A DNA stretch of 15,336 nucleotides, taken from the NCBI GenBank assembly GCA_903879825.1, contig CAIRND010000280.1, positions 1-15,336 on the forward strand, written 5' to 3'. Both the position numbers and the translations under genes were made by a program. Under the pieces are notes generated by a model. The model was not told the DNA's origin, ran no database searches, and saw nothing but the letters and a program-made list of their open reading frames with translations. The DNA is from an uncultured Geobacteraceae bacterium (GTDB taxonomy: Bacteria; Desulfobacterota; Desulfuromonadia; Geobacterales; Pseudopelobacteraceae). Shown here piece by piece: positions 1 through 7,310 of this stretch; within the stretch, counting starts at the first letter, position 1, and every line of letters starts with the position of its first letter.

Positions 1-122
1 CCCGATTTCTCTTTCCCAGGCAGCAGCGTACCGTATTTTTCAAGACAATTTTATTTGCTCGCATATAATTTTTTCCGCCACCGCAAAGTTCAGACAAGTA
101 CCCCATGTCATAACCGCATACT

Positions 123-168
123 ATTTCTGACAGAAAAGTGGTACGCTAGCCGAAATAATGTCAGAAAT
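123..168. promoter_or_regulatory. 10-bp inverted repeat upstream of the hybrid kinase, with a weak -24-like element inside
   Basis: ATTTCTGACA at 123-132 is the exact reverse complement of TGTCAGAAAT at 159-168, with 26 bases between. The inner stretch 139-153 (TGGTACG, 4 bases, CCGAA) resembles a sigma-54 -24/-12 element: the -24 GG and the -13 G are in register with 10 bases between, but the -12 C is missing. The dyad ends 33 bases before the ATG chosen for the kinase at 202, so it could be an operator or a 5' UTR hairpin. It overlaps a possible TTG-initiated extension of the kinase, which I consider noncoding. The repeat is seen directly; its role is inferred. Confidence 0.35.
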
Positions 169-201
169 GCAATCGTCACCCTCTTTATCCAGAGAAAACC
201 A

Positions 202-3057
202 ATGACAAACAAACCCGTTGACACATGCCAGGATTTCCGCAAGCGAGCGGAGGAAAAATTTTCTCTGGGAAAAGCACCCTCACGAAAGGAATTATCTCTC
301 GATGAATCTCTGAGAATGCTTCATGAGCTGAGTGTGCATCAGATTGAATTGGAAATGCAGAATGACGAGCTCAAAAAGGAACGTATGGAGAGGGAGAAAT
401 TGGAGACTTTGCTGGGTACATACAGCGAACTCTATGATTTCGCTCCAATTGGTTACTTCAATCTTGATCAGGGTGGGATTATTCATACGGCTAATGTCAC
501 CGGATCAAAGTTGCTAGGAATAGAACGATCCTTGTTGATCGGCCGAAGACTGGATCTTTACCTCTCCGCTGAAACCCGCCCGTTTTTTGGTGATTTTCTT
601 GATAGAGTTTTTACCGGTGTGAGTAAAGAAACCTGTGAGGTCGAGATTCTAATAGAAGGCCATTCACCCTTTTTTCTGCAGGTCGTAGCCGCAGTCTCCG
701 AATCAAAGCAGATGTGCCGTGCCGTTGTAATAGACATAACCGAACAAAAGCGGGCTGAGAATAAACTGCAGGCAAGTGAGAGAAAATACAGAAAATTACA
801 TGAATCAATGATGGACGCTTTCGTAGTCATTGATATGGCCGGCATCATTCAGGACTTTAATAACTCTTTCGAAATCATGGTCGGTTATGACGCAGAAGAG
901 TTGTCTCAACTTACATACCAGGATCTGACTCCAGAAAAATGGCATTCTTTTGAATCAGCTGTTATTAAAAATCAAGTTCTGATATGCGGTTATTCTGACG
1001 TCTATGAAAAAGAGTATTTTCGAAAAGATGGAACCGTAATTCCGGTAGAGCTGAGAGCATTCCTGATTCATGATACTTTTGGTCAGCCGGTAAACATGTG
1101 GGCGATAGTGCGTGACATCTCCTCGCGTAAACAGGCGGAAAAAACATTAATGGAGAGTGAGGTACGTTTTCGTTTACTATCGGAAATGATGCTGCAAGGA
1201 GTGGTGTATCAGGATGCCAACGGATTGATTACATCAATGAATCCAGCTGCTGTCAATATTCTTGGCAAGAGCCACGATCAGTTTTTAGGGAGTAGTTCGG
1301 TAAAGGTGGAGCACCACACCATTCGTGAAAATGGAGAACCATTTCCTGGTACTGATCACCCAGCCATGATTGCTTTACGAACCGGCCTACCGGTTAACTC
1401 TGTAATTATGGGTGTATTTAATCCAAAACTTGACGAGTATCGTTGGATAAGTGTTAGCGCAGTGCCTGTATTTCGTTCTAGCGAGACCTCTCCTTCCGAA
1501 GTTTTCACCGTCTTCGAGGATATAACTGAGCGCAAGCGTATGGAAGAGGAGCTGAGACGAGCTAAAACCGCCGCTGAAGAAGCTAACTCTGCAAAAAGTT
1601 TCTTCCTTGCCAATATGAGTCATGAGATTCGTACCCCAACGAACGGTGTGATTGGCATGACCGAACTGCTGCTGGACACGGAGCTGTCGGGCGAACAGCG
1701 TGAATATGCGGAGCTTATCAGGCAATCCGGAGAGAATCTGGTTTTGCTGATCAGCGATATTCTCGACTTTTCCAAAATAGAGGCACATAAGATTGCCCTT
1801 GAACCGCGAAACTTTGATTTACATGCCGAGATTACAGCAATTATTGAAATTATCTCTCTTACTGCCCGAGGTAAGCATCTAAAGATTAATTCTCACTGTG
1901 AACCAGATGTCCCGCACCATGTAAGGGGAGATGCGGGACGCCTGCGTCAGATCATCAACAATCTACTCGGTAACGCTGTCAAATTTACCGAAAAAGGTTT
2001 TGTTTCACTTCATATCAGCGCTGATAATGAAAATGAGCAGCAGACGACGCTCCGCTTTATGGTGCGTGACAGCGGTATCGGTATTTCGTATGACAAGCAG
2101 GACGCTATATTCAAGCCGTTTACCCAGGCAGACGGTTCGACGACACGGAAATTTGGCGGCACCGGTTTGGGGCTATCCATCTGCAAAAATCTTGTCGGGC
2201 TGATGGGTGGCGAGATTGGCGTGGAGAGTTCAGCTGGAAACGGGGCAACGTTCTGGTTCACCGTCGTTCTCGAAAAACAACGGGGAGAATACGTTTCCCG
2301 CCAGACGATGGCAGCCGAATCAGCGGCACCCGCTCTAGCAAAAGTACCCGCACGACCCCACACACGACTGCTGCTGGCCGAGGATGATCCCATTAACCAG
2401 ATGGTAGCCAAGACTTTTTTGGGTAAACTCGGTTACACTTTTGATATTGTCAACAATGGCGTTGAAGCCTTGCAAGCGTTGTCAGCAAGGCACTATGATC
2501 TGGTGCTGATGGACTGCATGATGCCGGAGATGAGCGGCTTTGAGGCCGTTGCCAGAATCCGCTCTGCCGAATCAAATGTGCTCAATCATGCCATCCCGGT
2601 TATTGCCGTGACAGCGAAGGCCGTTGTTGGTGATCGCGAAGCATGTCTGGCCGCCGGAATGAACGACTATCTGAGAAAACCGCTGCGAAGTCACGATTTG
2701 ACAGAAATGCTTGAAAAATGGCTTCCGGTTGAAGGGAGTCAGTCCGGTAGTGACTCTGACATCGATGTTCAGTTTACCGGCGATGAGGCGGTTCTGTCGC
2801 TGTTCGTTACAAAAGCCCCGGGCTATGTCGCAGCCCTCCAAAAGAGCGTAACCGAGAGGAACCCGCAGGAACTTCACCATCACGCCCACAGGCTGACCGG
2901 TGCGGCAGGTGCAATTGGAGCAATCAAATTCGCCGCTCTTGCTGCTGAACTGGAAGAGTGTGGAAAACAGAATGAAATTAACAAAGCCATACAGAAACTA
3001 GAGCACCTTTCTAAAGCGTTTGAAGAATTACTGTCAATAGTTACACAACGGAGTTGA
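202..3057 (+). CDS. Soluble hybrid histidine kinase, PAS-PAS-PAS-HisKA-HATPase-REC-Hpt
   Basis: This is a 951-aa cytoplasmic hybrid sensor kinase with no membrane segment. Three PAS/PAC units lie at about residues 74-180, 193-310 and 318-445, with DITE/DISS-type PAC ends. The HisKA H box has phospho-His H474 in SHEIRTP. The HATPase domain has N box N591, G1 box DSGIG from D623 and G2 box GGTGLGL from 652. The receiver starts near R722, with phospho-Asp D771 and Lys K826. The C-terminal Hpt has H896 in AHRLTG; the usual HxxKG lysine is Thr. The ATG at 202 is preferred over a TTG at 55: the extension has no domain and covers an inverted repeat, and a weak AGAGAAAA lies before 202. The gene overlaps no other, but its stop is only 11 bp before the regulator ATG, so the two form one unit. 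The kinase should feed phosphate through REC and Hpt to the next gene. The ligand of the PAS domains cannot be read from the sequence. Confidence 0.93.
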   Translation: MTNKPVDTCQDFRKRAEEKFSLGKAPSRKELSLDESLRMLHELSVHQIELEMQNDELKKERMEREKLETLLGTYSELYDFAPIGYFNLDQGGIIHTANVTGSKLLGIERSLLIGRRLDLYLSAETRPFFGDFLDRVFTGVSKETCEVEILIEGHSPFFLQVVAAVSESKQMCRAVVIDITEQKRAENKLQASERKYRKLHESMMDAFVVIDMAGIIQDFNNSFEIMVGYDAEELSQLTYQDLTPEKWHSFESAVIKNQVLICGYSDVYEKEYFRKDGTVIPVELRAFLIHDTFGQPVNMWAIVRDISSRKQAEKTLMESEVRFRLLSEMMLQGVVYQDANGLITSMNPAAVNILGKSHDQFLGSSSVKVEHHTIRENGEPFPGTDHPAMIALRTGLPVNSVIMGVFNPKLDEYRWISVSAVPVFRSSETSPSEVFTVFEDITERKRMEEELRRAKTAAEEANSAKSFFLANMSHEIRTPTNGVIGMTELLLDTELSGEQREYAELIRQSGENLVLLISDILDFSKIEAHKIALEPRNFDLHAEITAIIEIISLTARGKHLKINSHCEPDVPHHVRGDAGRLRQIINNLLGNAVKFTEKGFVSLHISADNENEQQTTLRFMVRDSGIGISYDKQDAIFKPFTQADGSTTRKFGGTGLGLSICKNLVGLMGGEIGVESSAGNGATFWFTVVLEKQRGEYVSRQTMAAESAAPALAKVPARPHTRLLLAEDDPINQMVAKTFLGKLGYTFDIVNNGVEALQALSARHYDLVLMDCMMPEMSGFEAVARIRSAESNVLNHAIPVIAVTAKAVVGDREACLAAGMNDYLRKPLRSHDLTEMLEKWLPVEGSQSGSDSDIDVQFTGDEAVLSLFVTKAPGYVAALQKSVTERNPQELHHHAHRLTGAAGAIGAIKFAALAAELEECGKQNEINKAIQKLEHLSKAFEELLSIVTQRS

Positions 3058-3068
3058 ATGATTTATTT

Positions 3069-4439
<1,371 letters not shown>

Positions 4440-4446
4440 TCCTGAC

Positions 4447-4464
4447 TGTCCCTCCAGGGTTACA
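4447..4464. promoter_or_regulatory. Operator copy 1 (degenerate), TGTCCC-N6-GTTACA
   Basis: The left half TGTCCC is intact and the right half GTTACA matches GGGACA at four of six bases. Its centre is 21 bp, two helical turns, from the centre of copy 2, so a dimer on each would face the same side of the helix. This is the usual arrangement of paired enhancer sites for NtrC-type activators. The motif is seen; that the upstream regulator binds it is inferred. Confidence 0.55.
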
Positions 4465-4490
4465 GTATGTCCCTTTCATGGGACATACTG
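4463..4490. promoter_or_regulatory. Operator copy 2, perfect 11-bp palindrome arms containing TGTCCC-N6-GGGACA
   Basis: CAGTATGTCCC at 4463-4473 pairs exactly with GGGACATACTG at 4480-4490 around a 6-base centre. The core TGTCCC-N6-GGGACA spans 4468-4485. It is centred about 87 bp upstream of the predicted sigma-54 start near 4564, a typical enhancer distance. An alternative is a transcription terminator or RNA hairpin behind the regulator gene, but no T-tract follows (CTCCACTCAT). The same core recurs twice more in this gap, which favours a protein-binding site. Confidence 0.65.
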
Positions 4491-4514
4491 CTCCACTCAT
4501 AAACAATAACACCC

Positions 4515-4532
4515 CGAAATAACTCGAAATAA
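4515..4532 (+). repeat. Two direct copies of CGAAATAA, 10-bp period
   Basis: CGAAATAA occurs at 4515-4522 and 4525-4532, one helical turn apart, directly upstream of the -24 element. A third copy (CGAAATAA at 151-158) lies in the inverted-repeat region upstream of the kinase. The stretch is A/T-rich and could bend DNA or bind an auxiliary protein between enhancer and promoter, but it is not a clear IHF site. Confidence 0.35.
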
Positions 4533-4537
4533 TATTC

Positions 4538-4553
4538 AGGCACGATTTCTGTA
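4538..4553 (+). promoter_or_regulatory. Sigma-54 (-24/-12) promoter candidate
   Basis: AGGCACG, ATTT, CTGTA matches the consensus TGGCACG-N4-TTGCA closely. The -24 block GGCACG is perfect and the 10-base GG-to-G spacing is correct. In the -12 block, T, G and A match but the invariant C is T. Transcription would start near 4564, about 64 bases before the ATG of the NHLP-like gene. Paired TGTCCC sites upstream and a sigma-54 activator gene next door support it. The -12 mismatch predicts a weak or tightly controlled promoter. Confidence 0.65.
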
Positions 4554-4588
4554 CCTATAATTCCACTGAACGTTATCAGGCGTTTAGC

Positions 4589-4606
4589 TGTCCCTAAAAA
4601 GGGACA
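4589..4606. promoter_or_regulatory. Operator copy 3, TGTCCC-N6-GGGACA
   Basis: The sequence TGTCCC TAAAAA GGGACA is a perfect copy of the 18-bp core, with symmetry extending to 7-bp arms (TGTCCCT/AGGGACA). It lies downstream of the predicted start (about +26 to +43) and ends 21 bases before the NHLP-like ATG, next to the ribosome site AAGGGGG at 4614-4620. A site there could repress, or form a hairpin in the 5' UTR. The position differs from copies 1 and 2, suggesting two-way control (inference). Confidence 0.55.
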
Positions 4607-4627
4607 TATGGAAAAGGGGGAACATAC

Positions 4628-4834
4628 ATGTCGCAAGCTGCGGTTGAGAGCTTCCTAGGCAGAATTATTACCGATGCGAACTTCAGCCTTCAGGCGATGC
4701 GTTCGTTGGAGAGTACCTGCAGAAATGAGGGTCTTACTCTATCTGCAGAGGAATTGGTGTACCTGAAAATGATTGACCTGACTCAATTCAGGCTCATGGC
4801 AGATGCCCTGAATGACTCCATCAAGCGGGGTTAG
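4628..4834 (+). CDS. Os1348/NHLP-clan leader-like small protein
   Basis: This 68-aa protein resembles the Os1348 family of the NHLP clan, relatives of nitrile-hydratase/Nif11-type RiPP leader peptides. Seen features are: start MSQAAVESFLGRIITD, matching the family pattern SQ-x-x-VE-x-x-LGR-x-x-TD; a middle GLTLSAEELVYLK, matching G-L-x-LT-x-EEL; and an ending LNDSIKRG, matching LD-x-RI-R. It has no signal peptide or membrane segment. Little follows the leader-like part and the only Cys is inside it (residue 31), so a classic cysteine-rich core is absent and no modification enzyme gene lies nearby. A strong ribosome site AAGGGGG precedes the ATG. It is the first gene after the sigma-54 promoter candidate. 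Its function is unknown; a partner-docking or regulatory role is as likely as a modified product. Family assignment was made by eye from pattern. Confidence 0.72.
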   Translation: MSQAAVESFLGRIITDANFSLQAMRSLESTCRNEGLTLSAEELVYLKMIDLTQFRLMADALNDSIKRG

Positions 4835-4892
4835 AAGGGATCATAACAAGTCCGGTTTGCCACTACATTAACAAACGAAGGATAAAGGAGAA

Positions 4893-4997
4893 ATGAACAT
4901 TTTATCGCCCATCAAGATTGATCCAAACCTGATCGGCAGCTTACTAGTTGTGGTGTTTATCGCCCAGACAATCGGCAAATATAGGAGAAAAAAATGA
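4893..4997 (+). CDS. 34-aa single-TM small membrane protein
   Basis: A small reading frame starts at ATG 4893 behind a strong site AAAGGAG (4884-4890) and encodes MNILSPIKIDPNLIGSLLVV followed by VFIAQTIGKYRRKK. Residues 13-27 are hydrophobic enough for one membrane helix, and the tail KYRRKK is strongly basic, so the C-terminus should stay in the cytoplasm. The stop TGA overlaps the next start as ATGA (4994-4997), so translation is coupled to the hemerythrin-like gene. The next gene's ribosome site (AGGAG, 4983-4987) lies inside this frame. I recognise no family. The ribosome site, coupling and membrane-helix-plus-basic-tail pattern make it a real gene rather than chance; it may tether the neighbouring protein to the membrane (inference). 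Confidence 0.7.
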   Translation: MNILSPIKIDPNLIGSLLVVVFIAQTIGKYRRKK

Positions 4998-5419
4998 ACC
5001 ATACATTGAATGTAGGCCTGTCGGCCGATTATACGTCTCTTGACCATGAACGAAAAATACTGTTGCAACAGATGGACTCTTTGAAAACATTACTCCAGGG
5101 AAGATTCAAGTATGCCGCAGAGATAGGTAACGGGTTTGTGTATCTGAGATATTTTCTCACCTGCTGTCATCGTCACGAGGAGACAATTATGTTGAATTAC
5201 GGATTTCATGCGGATCACAGATATTACGAAAAATATCATGGATTAAAAAAGGATATTGGCTGCCTCTTGAAGCGAGTCATTGATGTTAACAGTTCTGCCA
5301 CAATGATAATCGACGCAAGCAACCAGATATTGGACACACTTCAAGATCACATTGACCGGTTTGACAGCAATTTACATACATTTGCTCCCAGAGTACGCCA
5401 CGACATGCACCCATACTAA
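4994..5419 (+). CDS. Hemerythrin-like four-helix protein with altered metal ligands
   Basis: This 141-aa cytoplasmic protein has the layout of bacteriohemerythrin, which normally binds O2 at a diiron site. Aligning by eye to the family landmarks, LDHERKILLQQMDSL (16-30) matches IDxQHxxLxxxINxL, CHRHEETIM (58-66) matches HFxxEExxM, YGFHADHRYYE (69-79) matches YPxxxxHxxxH, and DHIDRFDSNL (118-127) matches xHIxxxDxxL. Four of seven ligands are kept (E62, H75, H119, D124), while the first, second and fourth His positions are R20, C58 and E79. Other His residues (H18, H59, H61, H72, H82) are nearby and might compensate. O2 carriage is therefore doubtful; a different metal, redox sensing by the C57-C58 pair, or a structural role is possible. 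It is coupled by ATGA to the 34-aa membrane protein. Confidence 0.65.
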   Translation: MNHTLNVGLSADYTSLDHERKILLQQMDSLKTLLQGRFKYAAEIGNGFVYLRYFLTCCHRHEETIMLNYGFHADHRYYEKYHGLKKDIGCLLKRVIDVNSSATMIIDASNQILDTLQDHIDRFDSNLHTFAPRVRHDMHPY

Positions 5420-5576
5420 CGAATCGCCACAACATCCGGCATGCAGCGGAATCACCGAGGCATGAGCCAACGGAAATCCCAACTGAAATGAAATTATAAC
5501 GATAAAATCAACACGAATGATAAACCGGGCCATCGCCGTCTATAAACAAAACAAACTTAAAAAGGAAGAAAACACC

Positions 5577-7205
5577 ATGCAGTGGTTTAATAATCTCAAG
5601 ATAGGCACCAAACTGATTTCAGGGTTCATCTCAGTAGCACTCATCGCCGCAATTATTGGCTTCATCGGCATAAAACAAATTCATGTGATCGATGACGCGG
5701 ATACAAAACTGTACGAGAAGGTTACAGTGCCGTTGGGAGAGATTGCTGATATTGCAATTTCGTTTCAGCGAGTTCGTATCAACATGCGGGAAATGTTGTA
5801 TTCGACTGACATACAGGAAATAGCGAGGACACAAGATGTTGTAAAAAAGTTGCGTGAAAATATTACTGCTAAACAAGCCTCCTACGAAAAGACAATTCTC
5901 ACAGATGAAGGTCGCAGTTTATTTAATGAATTTGTAATTCACAGGGGAGAATACGGAAGAATAATCGACAGTGTCTATGCTTTTGCTGCTGCAGATAATA
6001 AAGCAGATGCCAAGGTGCTACTTGAGGGTGAAGAAAAAAAAGTGGCTATGGCGTATCAGACTGTTATCGATAAAATGATGGAAATCAAGTTGAAGCAGGC
6101 CAAACTGACTTCTGATGGGAACACCGTAATTGCAACGACTGCTTCACGTTTGATGACCGGTCTGGCTATTGGTGGTGCACTGTTGGCAATCTGCTTGGGG
6201 CTGTTCATTTCCCGCACCATTGCCCGTCCTATCAATGAGGCTGTTGGCGTTGCCAACTCTCTTGCCAACGGTGACCTGTCCATAACTGTCGAATCCAGAT
6301 CAACGGATGAGACCGGTATGATGATGGTATCCATGAAAACCATGACCAAATACCTGCACACAATCGTCAGCAAACTATCCGAAACATCAACCCAGGTGGC
6401 TGCAGCTGCCAATCAGTTGCACTCGACCGCGGAGCTAACCGCAACCGGGGCTGAAGAGGTTGCTGCCCAGGCCAGCACTGTTGCCACCGCCGGAGAAGAG
6501 ATGTCTGCCACCTCAAGTGACATTGCCCAGAACTGCCAGTTGGCCGCTGAAGGGGCACTACGCGCATCGCAATCGGCCAACAACGGGGCCGAAGTCGTCG
6601 AGAGGATTGTGGCGGTCATGGGGCAGATCGCGGCTAAAGTTCAGGCGACTGCCAAGACGGTTGAGAGCCTGGGGGAACGTTCCGACCAGATCGGCGCCAT
6701 TATCGGCACTATTGAGGACATTGCAGACCAGACCAACCTGCTGGCCTTGAATGCCGCCATCGAAGCTGCTCGCGCCGGTGAACATGGGCGAGGGTTTGCC
6801 GTCGTCGCCGATGAAGTCCGAGCCCTGGCTGAGCGCACAACCCGCGCAACCAAAGAGATTGGTGAAATGATCAAGGCGATTCAGAAAGAGACCAAAGGCG
6901 CCGTTTCAGCAATGGAGCAGGGTGTCGAACAGGTGGAGGCGGGCACGGTCGAAGCGGCTAAATCAGGTGATGCCCTGCGTGATATCTTGGAGCAGATAAA
7001 CTCTGTCTCCATGCAGGTAAACCAGATCGCCACCGCCGCAGAGGAGCAGACCGCCACGACCAGTGAAATATCGAGTAACATGATGCAGATTACCCAGGTT
7101 GTACAGGACACCGCCGGCGGCGCCCACCAGTCTGCAACTGCGGCAGCGCAGTTGAGTGGCAATGCAGTAGAGCTGCAGCGGTTGGTAAGTCAGTTCAAAC
7201 TTTAA
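5577..7205 (+). CDS. Methyl-accepting chemotaxis protein, 4HB sensor, HAMP, signalling domain
   Basis: This 542-aa transmembrane chemoreceptor has TM1 at about 13-32, a periplasmic helical sensor of the 4HB_MCP type (33-190), TM2 at 193-212 and HAMP at about 213-265. A long cytoplasmic coiled coil follows, with the highly conserved tip DQTNLLALNAAIEAARAG from D384. The C-terminus (LVSQFKL) carries no NWETF-type CheR-tethering pentapeptide. ATG 5577 is chosen over an in-frame ATG at 5517: AAGGAAG sits just before 5577, and the next residues (MQWFNNLKIGTKL) are a normal MCP start. It lies 157 bp after the hemerythrin-like gene and directly before cheA, so it is likely a cognate input of that kinase. 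The ligand cannot be deduced. Confidence 0.95.
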   Translation: MQWFNNLKIGTKLISGFISVALIAAIIGFIGIKQIHVIDDADTKLYEKVTVPLGEIADIAISFQRVRINMREMLYSTDIQEIARTQDVVKKLRENITAKQASYEKTILTDEGRSLFNEFVIHRGEYGRIIDSVYAFAAADNKADAKVLLEGEEKKVAMAYQTVIDKMMEIKLKQAKLTSDGNTVIATTASRLMTGLAIGGALLAICLGLFISRTIARPINEAVGVANSLANGDLSITVESRSTDETGMMMVSMKTMTKYLHTIVSKLSETSTQVAAAANQLHSTAELTATGAEEVAAQASTVATAGEEMSATSSDIAQNCQLAAEGALRASQSANNGAEVVERIVAVMGQIAAKVQATAKTVESLGERSDQIGAIIGTIEDIADQTNLLALNAAIEAARAGEHGRGFAVVADEVRALAERTTRATKEIGEMIKAIQKETKGAVSAMEQGVEQVEAGTVEAAKSGDALRDILEQINSVSMQVNQIATAAEEQTATTSEISSNMMQITQVVQDTAGGAHQSATAAAQLSGNAVELQRLVSQFKL

Positions 7206-7310
7206 AAAATAAAATCCTGGGAACAGGAAGCAGAAAAGGCCGGGTGTGCAGTTTTAGCCCTTATTCCCTGGATTGAAGGACTTAGATACAGCACCAGAAA
7301 GCAGGTTAGC

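Noticed and set aside
64..69. TATAAT as a -10 box
   Set aside because: No acceptable -35 at 16-18 bp upstream (CAAGAC), and the region is A/T-rich, so a chance match is likely.
55..201. N-terminal extension of the hybrid kinase from a TTG codon at 55
   Set aside because: The 49 extra residues show no domain, TTG lacks a clear ribosome site, and the stretch contains a 10-bp inverted repeat; ATG 202 gives a normal soluble start.
4463..4490. Rho-independent terminator after the sigma-54 regulator
   Set aside because: The stem is strong but there is no T-tract, and the same core dyad recurs at two other positions in the gap, favouring a protein-binding site.
5438..5464. Two GGCATG direct repeats 21 bp apart upstream of the first MCP
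   Set aside because: Six bases only and no promoter element nearby; chance is a fair explanation.
7215..7228. TCCTG-GGAA-CAGGA hairpin between the first MCP and cheA
   Set aside because: Only a 5-bp stem without a T-run; too weak to call a terminator.
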